In this document: positions 1-8,330 of the stretch, piece after piece
Position numbering within the stretch: the stretch's first letter is position 1
How the letters are laid out: every line of letters starts with the position of its first letter
Assembly: GCA_029012165.1 (NCBI GenBank)
Contig: JAQXLO010000010.1
Coordinates: 1 to 36,716, forward strand
Length of the DNA stretch: 36,716 bases
Source of the DNA: Oscillospiraceae bacterium
GTDB lineage: Bacteria; Bacillota; Clostridia; Oscillospirales; Acutalibacteraceae
Reading direction: 5' to 3'
Translations under genes and position numbers: made by a program
Notes under the pieces: generated by a model
The model's database searches: none
What the model saw: only the letters and a program-made list of their open reading frames with translations
Told to the model about the DNA's origin: nothing

Positions 1-55
1 GGGTTCAAAACGCCGCCGCACGCAGACAGCAAAAGTCGGCGAAAAACCCTCCCGA

Positions 56-93
56 CGAGGCTGACGCCTCGCCACCCTCCCTCGCAGGGAGGG
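56..93. repeat. Two adjacent small intergenic hairpins (CGAGGC-tgac-GCCTCG and CCCTCCCT-cgc-AGGGAGGG)
   Basis: Perfect 6-bp and 8-bp inverted repeats read directly from the sequence, in a non-coding stretch. Confidence 0.6.
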
Positions 94-202
94 CTTTCGC
101 TTTGTAAAACCAAACTTTCGCCGGACTTTTTCGACAGTCTGGCGAGCCTTCCCAAAGGCTTGACCGAAACTTTTAATCCCGCAAAAACCCGTGATAAATC
201 GG

Positions 203-243
203 AAAAGTCCGGCTTTCATCGTTGGATGAGAGCCGGACTTTTT
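203..243. terminator. Rho-independent terminator-like hairpin 3' of the GH4 gene
   Basis: AAAAGTCCGGCT ... AGCCGGACTTTT perfect 12-bp stem with flanking A/T runs. Confidence 0.75.
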
Positions 244-253
244 GGTGTTTGAA

Positions 254-1537
254 TCAGTCTTTGAAGAACTGGGGCAGAAACGCTTTGTGCGCTTCCTTCA
301 TTTCCTCGAAGCAGCGCTGTGCCTTTTCCCAGTCGCCCACCAGCGGATGCACCAAAAGGGCATTGAGTGCGGCAGTGTCATCACCGTTCACACCCGCCTC
401 CACCGTGTAGCGCTCGTACTGCTTGACCGTCTGCATCATGGCAACCACATGGCGGTTGTCAATGGGGGCAATCTCGACGGGCTTCGCACCGTCCTTGCCG
501 ATCACACAAGCGACCTCGATCACATCGTCGGGTTCAAGGAACGGCAGTGTGTCGCCGTTCTTCACGTTGACGACCTGCACATTCTGCTTGTCGTTGGCAA
601 TGGCATCGATCAGGGAAACAGCAACGAGAGAATATTTATGACCGCCACGCTTATCCAGCAGAGCGGGCTTTACATACAGGTTGACGTCGGAATACATCTC
701 CAAAAGCTGTTCCTCGATCTCCATGCAAACCTGTGCACGGCTCTTTTCCGCTTTCTTAAGATAGTCAAGCTTTGCGGCACGGCAGTAGTAATACTGCAAG
801 TAGGAGGACGGAATGGCTCTGATGGCTTTCAGCGTTTCCAAAGAGAAGCCGTCATCCTTGATGTTTGCCATCACCTTGGGCGTGAAGCCCTCCCCAATCA
901 GCTTATCAATCAGCTCCTCGCCGTGCAGTCTCACCGAAGTGAACCAGCTGAGATGGTTCAGACCCACATAGGTGTATTCCATATCCTCGCCGACATCTTC
1001 CTTGGTATCGTCAATCATATCGATCGGCACATTGCAAAGACCGATACACTTGACATTGGTATGGTTCAAAACAAAATCGGTGATGATGCCGGACGGATTG
1101 GTGAAGTTGATGAGCCATGCATCGGGACAGATGGCTTCGATGCGCTCGCAAATATTTTTCATCACGGGGATGGTGCGCATCGCCTTGAAAAAGCCGCCGA
1201 TACCGGTGGTTTCCTGACCGATCAGGTCGTACTTGAGCGGGATGGTCTCGTCCAGATACCGTGCGGGCAGTTTGCCGACGCGGATCTGCGTGACCACGAA
1301 ATCCGCACCCTGCAGTGCTTCGTCCAGATCATCCGTCAGAAGTGTTTCGCAGTCGATGCCCGCCTTTTCCAAAATGCGGCAGCAAAGACCGCCGACAATG
1401 TTTCTCTTGCGGTCATCAATGTCCATAAAGGAAATCTTCTTGAGTTTCAGGGAATCCTGTGCCTTCAAAAAACCATCCACCAACTCCGGGCAATAGGTGC
1501 TGCCGGAACCGATGACTGCAACTGTAATTTCTTTCAT
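254..1537 (-). CDS. GH4 family glycosidase, 6-phospho-beta-glucosidase-like
   Basis: N-term VAVIGSGSTYCPELVDG, NFTNPSG, CIGLCNVP, GLNHLSW: GH4 hallmarks of the CelF/LicH-type subgroup. Confidence 0.88.
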   Translation of the reverse strand: MKEITVAVIGSGSTYCPELVDGFLKAQDSLKLKKISFMDIDDRKRNIVGGLCCRILEKAGIDCETLLTDDLDEALQGADFVVTQIRVGKLPARYLDETIPLKYDLIGQETTGIGGFFKAMRTIPVMKNICERIEAICPDAWLINFTNPSGIITDFVLNHTNVKCIGLCNVPIDMIDDTKEDVGEDMEYTYVGLNHLSWFTSVRLHGEELIDKLIGEGFTPKVMANIKDDGFSLETLKAIRAIPSSYLQYYYCRAAKLDYLKKAEKSRAQVCMEIEEQLLEMYSDVNLYVKPALLDKRGGHKYSLVAVSLIDAIANDKQNVQVVNVKNGDTLPFLEPDDVIEVACVIGKDGAKPVEIAPIDNRHVVAMMQTVKQYERYTVEAGVNGDDTAALNALLVHPLVGDWEKAQRCFEEMKEAHKAFLPQFFKD

Positions 1538-1585
1538 ACTGCTTTGACGCCGATGGGCGTCTCCCTCCTTTTATGTAATACTATT

Positions 1586-2530
1586 TTATTGCTGTACATA
1601 GTCCTGCATGATCCAGTTGATACAGCCCACAACAGGCGGTACGTCCAACTTGATGAAGCAGAATTTACGAGCGGAATACTGTGCGACTTTTTCCCGGATG
1701 GCATCGAGATACTTCTTGCTCGGCAGTTTGGTGAGGATGGAGCCGGAAAGTACGACCTCGATCTCGTCGCCGTCAAACTGAAGCTGATTGGCATGAGCGA
1801 CGATCAGCCTTGCACTGCGCTCCGCCATCCTATCGAGAATCTGCATTGCCGCTTCGTCCCCGTCCTCCAGCGCTTCAAAGAAACAGTCGATCAGCGCACG
1901 GATATGATCCTCTGCGTCCTCGGACTCGAAAGCACTCACCGCAGACAGGAAATCCTCTCGGCTGTGCAGGTCGAAACGATTGAAATACATTCCGGTCATG
2001 GACGTCTCCAGGATACCGAGATAGACATCATCGTAAATCGCACGATACGCCTCGGTCGCAATCCAGTGGCCGTTGCCCATATCGCCGGAAAACTCGCTGA
2101 GCCCCGCCAACTGGAGCATTCTGCCCGTGGAGTCGATGGCGTTGCAGCAAGTGCCTGTGCCGTTGTTCAGTCCGATGGCGGCGCCGGAAATGCTGCCGGC
2201 TTTCACAACAATGAAACCGTCGTTGAAAATTTCAAAATGCTTCAATCCCTTGGCACGCAAACGTTCAAAGAGCGCATCGTGCTGGAACGGGTGATCTACG
2301 CCGGCAAGTCCCATCAGGGTAAAGCCCACATCCTCCAGCGTTTTCCCCGCTTCCCGGAGAAGCCCGGTAAGCCCCTCCCAGATAATCTGTGCCGCTTCGT
2401 CAAAAGAGCCTTCCAGATTTTCATGGTTGCTGCCCGGGGTTTTGTAGTCTGCGACAATCTCTTTGTTTTCATTGAACAGGGCGTAGTATGTTTTGGTACC
2501 GCCGCCGTCTACGCCGATATAGTAGCTCAT
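1586..2530 (-). CDS. BadF/BadG/BcrA/BcrD ATPase family kinase (N-acetylglucosamine kinase-like)
   Basis: YIGVDGGGTKTYYAL N-terminal phosphate loop, LNNGTGTCCNA, GDMGNGHWIA; start overlaps upstream stop (ATGA). Confidence 0.82.
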   Translation of the reverse strand: MSYYIGVDGGGTKTYYALFNENKEIVADYKTPGSNHENLEGSFDEAAQIIWEGLTGLLREAGKTLEDVGFTLMGLAGVDHPFQHDALFERLRAKGLKHFEIFNDGFIVVKAGSISGAAIGLNNGTGTCCNAIDSTGRMLQLAGLSEFSGDMGNGHWIATEAYRAIYDDVYLGILETSMTGMYFNRFDLHSREDFLSAVSAFESEDAEDHIRALIDCFFEALEDGDEAAMQILDRMAERSARLIVAHANQLQFDGDEIEVVLSGSILTKLPSKKYLDAIREKVAQYSARKFCFIKLDVPPVVGCINWIMQDYVQQ

Positions 2531-3786
2531 TGCTTTTCCTCCTCAAAATAATCCATGCACACTTCTTCCAGACAGAAAATGCCTCTGTGATACGGTTCAC
2601 GGTCGATCCACATTCCGTTGGTAAAATCCGGGATGGGCACAGGCATACCGCCCATGGCGGCTGACTGCTCGGAAAGGCAGGTCACCGCCATCCACGCCGC
2701 CGTATCGTAAACGTCAATGGGCGGCTGATGATGATGGACCACCGAATCCACAAAAGCCGACATCACCAGAAAGTCCATGCCGCCGTGACCGCCGTGGACA
2801 CCGTCCACCTGATATTTTTTCCACAGGGGATGCTCAAACTTTTCAATGTCCTCGGCGAAGGGATAAAACTGCGGCTCCCTGCCCTTTTCCCCCATGGTGT
2901 CCAGGAAATATTCGCCGCCATGGCTGTTCTCCTGAAAGATGCCCCGTGTCCCCTCGATCACATAGTTTCTCGAATAGGGTCTGGGCAAACTGCAATCGTG
3001 ATGCAGGGTGATGGTCTCGCCGTTGGCACACCGGATCATCGTAGTCGTCACATCGCCCTGATTAAAGGGGTACTCGGTGATATCATAGTCGGCGCCTTTC
3101 GTATCCCGAAGGTACACGTTCAGACCTCTCGACTTGCTGGTCATGGAGCAAAGCGTGAGCATACGGTTGCCCCGGTTGACGCCGATCAGTTTGCAGATGG
3201 GACCGAGCTGGTGTGTCGGGTACAGTTCCCCGTTGCGGTGCATGAAGTTGAACAGTCTGCCGTGGCGGTTCTCTCTGCCGGAGGTGATCTCCTCACGCAG
3301 GTCGTGACGATAGCCGCCCTCCAGGTGGACGACCTCGCCGAACATTCCCTGCTTGACCATATGGAACAGCGCCATCTCGTTGCGGTCGTAGCAGCAGTTT
3401 TCCAACAGCATACAAAACTTGCCGCTCTCCTCGCTGGCACGAACCATTTGCCAGCACTCCTCGATAGAGGCCGCGCCGCCGACTTCGATGGCCACGTGCT
3501 TGCCCGCACGCATGGAATCGGTCGCAATGCGTGCGTGGGTGATCCATGTGGTAAAGCAAAGGATTGCTTCGATATCCTCCCGCTTGAGCAGTTCTTTATA
3601 GTCCAGATACATCTCGGGCGCTTCGCCGGTCTTTTCTTCGACAATTTTCACGCCCTGCTGTGCACGATCCTCGTACTTGTCGCAGACCGCCGCCACACGC
3701 ACACCGGGAATATCCAAAAACTCCCGCAGATTTCCGCACCCTCGTCCGCCGAGACCGATCACGCCGAAATTGGTTTTCTTCTCCAT
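2527..3786 (-). CDS. Gfo/Idh/MocA family protein, GH109-like
   Basis: N-term Rossmann GVIGLGGRGCGNL; EVGGAASIEECW; NFMHRNGELYPTHQLGPICKLIGVNRGNRM resembles the GH109 (NAD-dependent alpha-N-acetylgalactosaminidase) signature. Confidence 0.8.
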   Translation of the reverse strand: MEKKTNFGVIGLGGRGCGNLREFLDIPGVRVAAVCDKYEDRAQQGVKIVEEKTGEAPEMYLDYKELLKREDIEAILCFTTWITHARIATDSMRAGKHVAIEVGGAASIEECWQMVRASEESGKFCMLLENCCYDRNEMALFHMVKQGMFGEVVHLEGGYRHDLREEITSGRENRHGRLFNFMHRNGELYPTHQLGPICKLIGVNRGNRMLTLCSMTSKSRGLNVYLRDTKGADYDITEYPFNQGDVTTTMIRCANGETITLHHDCSLPRPYSRNYVIEGTRGIFQENSHGGEYFLDTMGEKGREPQFYPFAEDIEKFEHPLWKKYQVDGVHGGHGGMDFLVMSAFVDSVVHHHQPPIDVYDTAAWMAVTCLSEQSAAMGGMPVPIPDFTNGMWIDREPYHRGIFCLEEVCMDYFEEEKQ

Positions 3787-3797
3787 CTAATCCTCCT

Positions 3798-4343
3798 CTA
3801 TTTCAAGCGAAACAGCTTTTTAAATCGCTTTTGCCACCTGCGCAGGTACTCGCCCACAAACAGGGTCAGGCAATAATCATATCCCACAAACGCCACTGCA
3901 CCCACGCCCAACAGCACGGGCACCGCCGCTTTGCCATACTTGTCGATTTCTTCAAACTCGATGCCCATAAAGCGGATCATGAGATAATACGCCGCCGTCA
4001 TCACCACGGAAAACAGCAAAAGCTTTGCGATCCACTCCACAGAGCGCTTACGGATATGCTTCTCCATAACGGCCTTCAGGATGGGATAATATCCGAAGAA
4101 AACCACATACAGGATTGCGGCTTCCTTCGACGGGATGACCAGCATCGCCAAAATACTGACGGCCACATAGATGCCGAACGCCCAACCCTTGCCCATTTCC
4201 AAAACAGCAAAGATCAAAAATATGCCGGCAACCGCCGGTGCGGCGATCGTCGCAGAGGGAAAGATGGCAAACAAAAACATGATTACCAGCGACAGCGCCG
4301 CCAAAATTCCGCCCAAGGCGGTTTTAGAAGCTTGTTTCATCAC
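3798..4343 (-). CDS. Uncharacterised polytopic membrane protein (start may be ATG at 4340)
   Basis: Multiple hydrophobic segments (GGILAALSLVIMFLFAIFP, FGIYVAVSILAMLVIP, LLLFSVVMTAAYYLMI); tightly follows the J-like gene. Confidence 0.75.
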   Translation of the reverse strand: MMKQASKTALGGILAALSLVIMFLFAIFPSATIAAPAVAGIFLIFAVLEMGKGWAFGIYVAVSILAMLVIPSKEAAILYVVFFGYYPILKAVMEKHIRKRSVEWIAKLLLFSVVMTAAYYLMIRFMGIEFEEIDKYGKAAVPVLLGVGAVAFVGYDYCLTLFVGEYLRRWQKRFKKLFRLK

Positions 4344-4349
4344 GATTCC

Positions 4350-4946
4350 TCAACAACAGCTGATCAGGTCGCCGCCCATGCATTCACAGCAGCAGTCGGC
4401 GCAAAGAAGTCCCGTGCACACGTCACAGGCCGATGTCCCCTGCCTGCCCGTCTGCCGTGCCGTCCGATAGCCGCCGGAGCCGGAGTTTTGGATCTGCGTA
4501 TAGGCTGCTCTGTATTCCTGATTGGAAGGATCCAGTCTGCACGCTGCGGAAAAATTGCCCGCCGCTTCTTCCAGCCAGCCCTTCCTTTGCTGTACGCAGC
4601 CTTTCAAAAAAAACCATTCCGCACTGCGACCGCTTTCCGGGATCCCGTCCAGCAGCGTCTGTGCATCATCCAGTCTGCCCTCACGCACCTTGGCACGGAT
4701 ATCCGAGAAATCCGAGGGCGGCACATAGCTGTTCCCCGTACTGTATGCGCCCTGCCCACCGCCGGAGCGGGTCAAAATGATCGCATCATATGCCCCGTCC
4801 AGCTCCTGCATTTTCTGCTTTGCGTATTCCACATTGACGCCTGCATCAATCTGCTGCTGATACCGCCTCGCCTGATAGCGGTACGCTTCACGGATCTGGT
4901 CATCCGTTGCGTTTTCGGAGACGCCGAGAACAGTGAAAGGATTCAT
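4350..4946 (-). CDS. J-domain-like protein with TPR-like middle and Cys-rich C-terminal tail; HPD motif absent
   Basis: MNPFTVLGVSENATDDQIREAYRYQARRYQQQID...KMQELDGAYDAI matches the J-domain pattern with QQQ where HPD is expected; tail CDVCTGLLCADCCCECMGGDLISCC. Confidence 0.8.
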   Translation of the reverse strand: MNPFTVLGVSENATDDQIREAYRYQARRYQQQIDAGVNVEYAKQKMQELDGAYDAIILTRSGGGQGAYSTGNSYVPPSDFSDIRAKVREGRLDDAQTLLDGIPESGRSAEWFFLKGCVQQRKGWLEEAAGNFSAACRLDPSNQEYRAAYTQIQNSGSGGYRTARQTGRQGTSACDVCTGLLCADCCCECMGGDLISCC

Positions 4947-5794
4947 TTGTCCACCTCCTGACTTTTATGGGCACCTGTCACATACAGCGCCGAGTTGTAT
5001 AGTCCGTTGAATAATACATTATATATAAGCGCCTCGTTCTGACCGAATTGCAGTCGGTCGAAGCAGCGAAGCATCTCCCCGATGTTCAGGTTCAAAAGGT
5101 ACATCCCGTATGCGGAGAAATCCGTATCGGTTTGCCGGAACTTTTCCATCAAAGGATTGAAGTTTCTGCGGCGAATATCCTTTTCGATATCGTCCACGGC
5201 GTCGATCACATAGACAAATTTGCCCAGCAGGTAAAACATATGCTGCAAATCTTCGTTCCCCGACCGCAGAGCCACCAGCCTTCGCAGGGCATCGGCCGAC
5301 GGTTCCGCCGCCGCATCCGCAGTGCAGGACAAATCCTTCTCGCAGTCTGCCTGTCGGCGCATGGCATCGGCAATGACACGCTCCGCCTGCGGCTGTGCTT
5401 TCTGCGCTTTTTTATGCATACACCAGACAGCGGGGTACAGCAGCGCAGCGCCTATCTTTCGCACGAAGCCTGCATCGTGCAGGTCGTCCAGTATTTTATA
5501 GTATGCCATCAAAACAGAGACATCGGCGCAGAAATCCAAGGTTTCATTTTTTTCGCAGGCATAGCATTTTTTGCAGGGATTATAGCAGCAGCGGGACGGG
5601 TGCATCGGTGTGCAGTCCTGCGATGCGGACAGCAGGCACAGCGCCATAAATGCGGCATCATACGTCAAAAAGAGCTGACCGAACGGTGAATACCGGCGCA
5701 GGAGCGATTTGCACAGGGAGCAATACACGCCCTTGTATACATCGTACTCCTTGAATTTCAGCTCCGGCTTATACGCTCTGACATATCCGAACAC
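4943..5794 (-). CDS. DUF5685-like protein (probable GTG start at 5794; ORF track start 5863 looks too long)
   Basis: MFGYVRAYKPELKFKEYDVYKGVYCSLCKSL; RBS GGAGG lies 6 nt before GTG; Asp-rich motifs DDLHD and DAVDDIEKD; 4-nt overlap with the J-like gene. Confidence 0.75.
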   Translation of the reverse strand: MFGYVRAYKPELKFKEYDVYKGVYCSLCKSLLRRYSPFGQLFLTYDAAFMALCLLSASQDCTPMHPSRCCYNPCKKCYACEKNETLDFCADVSVLMAYYKILDDLHDAGFVRKIGAALLYPAVWCMHKKAQKAQPQAERVIADAMRRQADCEKDLSCTADAAAEPSADALRRLVALRSGNEDLQHMFYLLGKFVYVIDAVDDIEKDIRRRNFNPLMEKFRQTDTDFSAYGMYLLNLNIGEMLRCFDRLQFGQNEALIYNVLFNGLYNSALYVTGAHKSQEVDK

Positions 5795-5875
5795 GCACAT
5801 CCTCCGTTCCGTTTGATTCGATGGAGATATTATACTATATTCTCCCCGAAAATGGATGAACACATTATGAATTTT

Positions 5876-5932
5876 TTAAGGCAATACCGCAAAATTGAGG
5901 TGTGCGCCGCAATTTGTGCGGCGTAGCCTTAA
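5876..5932. repeat. Dispersed palindromic element, copy A
   Basis: TTAAGGCAATACCGCAAAATT...AATTTGTGCGGCGTAGCCTTAA terminal inverted repeats; related half-sites at 25031, 29449 and 36620. Confidence 0.75.
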
Positions 5933-7248
5933 TGATATTTCGGAAGCCAGTCGCCGTGTGCCTCGATCAGATCATCGCAAAGGCGAACTATATCGTCAAT
6001 CGACAGCTCGGAGGAGCAATGCGGGTCGAGCATCGCCGCCTGATAGATATGTTCCTTTTTCCGTGTGACCGCCGCCTCGATGGTCAGCAGCTGGACGTTG
6101 ATCTCCGTGCGGTTCATGGCCGCCAGCTGTACCGGCAGCGCAGGCTGGGCGCAGGGCTGTACGCCTGCATGATTGACAAGACACGCCACCTCCACACAGG
6201 CTTCACGGGGCAAATTGGGAATCAGACCGCTTGTGTTCAGGACATTGCCGCCGATTTTATACGGAACATCCGTCACGATAGCCTCCATGATCCCCGACGC
6301 ATACTCCCGGGTGCGCTCGTGGGTGACATCGCCGCACAGATACTTTTCCTTGTCCTCGTTCCAGCGTCTGATCTGCTCCACACAGCGGCGGGGGTACTCG
6401 TCCAGCGGGATATTGTACCGCTCGATGAGTTCGGGATATTTGGACTTGATGAAGAAATTGTTGTATTCCGCATTATGTTCGCTCGACTCGGTGCAGTAGA
6501 AGCCCAGTCTGCGGATATATTCGTAACGCACAAGATCCTTGCAGTCCTTGTCGTTCTCTAACTTTTCAATCGCACGGCGGCGGATCTCGGGGTACAGATC
6601 TGTGCCGTCGGCATTGCGCACTTCCAGCAGCCAGCCCATATGGTTGATGCCGGCGATACGCTCGAAAATCGGCTCTTGAAATTCAATGCCCAGATCCTTT
6701 AAAAGATGGCGGGAGCAGACCTGTACGCTGTGGCAAAGACCGACTGTATTCACGCCGGTATAGCGCTGCATATAGCCCGAGAGCATCGCCATGGGATTGG
6801 TGTAGTTGAGGAACAGCGCATCCGGGCAGACTTCCTGCATATCCTCGGCAAAATCATGCAGCACGGGAATGGTACGCAGAGCACGGAAAATACCGCCGAT
6901 GCCTGTGGTGTCGGCAATGGTCTGGCGAAGACCGTACTTTTTCGGCACCTCAAAGTCGATGATGGTGCAGGGGTCATACAGCCCGACCTGAATCGCATTG
7001 ACGACAAAATCCGCACCCTTCAGCGCCGCTTTGCGGTTTTCCACACCGAGATACGCATGGACAACCGCACGGTTTTCGTTGATATTTTTATTGAGTGTGT
7101 TGACCATCAGCTCCGACTGTTCCAGCCGTTCCGGGTCAATATCGTACAGGGCGATCTCACATTCCCGCAGCGCAGGCACACACAGGACATCGCCGATCAC
7201 ATTTTTGGCAAATACGGTGCTTCCCGCACCCATAAAAGTCAGCTTCAT
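5929..7248 (-). CDS. GH4 family glycosidase (alpha-glucosidase/alpha-galactosidase, MelA-like)
   Basis: MKLTFMGAGSTVFAKNVIGDVL, DTTGIGGIFRALRTIPV, NYTNPMAMLSGYMQR, GLCHSVQ, GINHMGWLLEV. Confidence 0.88.
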   Translation of the reverse strand: MKLTFMGAGSTVFAKNVIGDVLCVPALRECEIALYDIDPERLEQSELMVNTLNKNINENRAVVHAYLGVENRKAALKGADFVVNAIQVGLYDPCTIIDFEVPKKYGLRQTIADTTGIGGIFRALRTIPVLHDFAEDMQEVCPDALFLNYTNPMAMLSGYMQRYTGVNTVGLCHSVQVCSRHLLKDLGIEFQEPIFERIAGINHMGWLLEVRNADGTDLYPEIRRRAIEKLENDKDCKDLVRYEYIRRLGFYCTESSEHNAEYNNFFIKSKYPELIERYNIPLDEYPRRCVEQIRRWNEDKEKYLCGDVTHERTREYASGIMEAIVTDVPYKIGGNVLNTSGLIPNLPREACVEVACLVNHAGVQPCAQPALPVQLAAMNRTEINVQLLTIEAAVTRKKEHIYQAAMLDPHCSSELSIDDIVRLCDDLIEAHGDWLPKYH

Positions 7249-7260
7249 ACGTTTTTACCC

Positions 7261-7998
7261 TCACATATAGAATATATTGTCTTTGTATTCCTCAAAAATT
7301 TTACGGTTGTGTTCGTCCCCGCCGTCCAGATTGGCGCTCATGAAAACGGGCGGCACAATGCCATCTGCAATCAGGCACTCCACCGCTTCGATCACAATGG
7401 AATTGATCAGCGATACACCGACAGCCGTGGAGGTCGGTCCCATGGGCTCCGCCAGTCCCGGCACGGAAATCGCCGCATCACCGGGCACGCCGCAGTTGTC
7501 GATCACGCTGTCGCACACCTCGAAAAGACGCTTGCCGCCGGGGTGACGGGACGTGACGGACTTGGAGTGCTGCAAGCTGGTGAAGCCGATGGTATACACG
7601 CCCATCTTCCGTGCCTCCAGCGCCATTTCAACGGGAACCGTGTTGCGTCCGGAATTGGAGTGGATGATCAGGCAGTCTCCGGGCTGTACGCCGTTATCCT
7701 CCAAAATGATCTTTCCCAAGCCGGGCAGTCTTTCCAGCTTGCTGGTCATGGTGACGGGGCGTGTGTTGAGCATGACGCCGGAAAACAAAATCGGGTTGAT
7801 GATCGCCAGACCGCCGGTGCGGTAGAACACTTCCTCCGCCAGCATACCGGCATGGGAGCAGCCGAAAACAAAAACGCTCCTTTTGTTTTTAATGGTTTCG
7901 GCAATCACCCGTGCACCGTGCAGAATTTCATCCTGCTGTGTGGAATAGGCGGTCTCGATGGTGTCCAAAACCTTTTGAATATACGCCTTGCTCTGCAT
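7261..7998 (-). CDS. SIS-domain (phosphosugar-binding) protein, UPF0309-like
   Basis: SVFVFGCSHAGMLAEEVFYRTGGL; CLIIHSNSGRNTVPVEMALEARKMG; PMGPTSTAVGVSLINSIVIE. Confidence 0.82.
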   Translation of the reverse strand: MQSKAYIQKVLDTIETAYSTQQDEILHGARVIAETIKNKRSVFVFGCSHAGMLAEEVFYRTGGLAIINPILFSGVMLNTRPVTMTSKLERLPGLGKIILEDNGVQPGDCLIIHSNSGRNTVPVEMALEARKMGVYTIGFTSLQHSKSVTSRHPGGKRLFEVCDSVIDNCGVPGDAAISVPGLAEPMGPTSTAVGVSLINSIVIEAVECLIADGIVPPVFMSANLDGGDEHNRKIFEEYKDNIFYM

Positions 7999-8270
7999 AC
8001 TCCTACCCCGATTCTACAATTAAATTTCATTTATTATACACCTTATGGAAAAAGAAATAAAGGGTTTTTTGAAATTTTTTGGAGAAAACAGCAAAAAGAC
8101 CGGATATAAACATTCTATGCTATGGCAAACAGGGTACAAGCACATGGATTTTTCGGATATCCTTAATTAGTCCAATGGGACAGCTGCACAGCCGGTGCTG
8201 TGCCGACTGCGGCAGGCTGAATTGCCAAAACATGGTCAAAGCAAAACAGCGCCTTTTTCTTTTTTGCGGG

Positions 8271-8299
8271 TTGCATTATTTATGGTTTTCCGCTATAAT
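8271..8299 (+). promoter_or_regulatory. Sigma-A-type promoter for the 8331 gene
   Basis: TTGCAT - 17 bp - TATAAT, about 30 bp before the ATG at 8331. Confidence 0.7.
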
Positions 8300-8330
8300 G
8301 TTAAAGACTATTTTGAAAGGTGGTTTTTCC

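Noticed and set aside
56-93. CRISPR repeats
   Set aside because: Two different adjacent hairpins with no regular spacer-repeat periodicity; no cas genes in the window
242-2551. 769-aa plus-strand ORF
   Set aside because: Antisense to the well-supported GH4 and BadF genes; sequence has no recognisable domain and looks like a codon-bias shadow ORF
8000-8270. Riboswitch in the long intergenic region
   Set aside because: Only a short GCACAGC-cggt-GCTGTGC hairpin seen; no match to riboswitch core motifs that I could recognise
8079-8330. N-terminal extension of the GDPD-like ORF (upstream Met at 8079)
   Set aside because: Promoter and RBS lie inside this stretch and a clean TM-anchor start is at 8331
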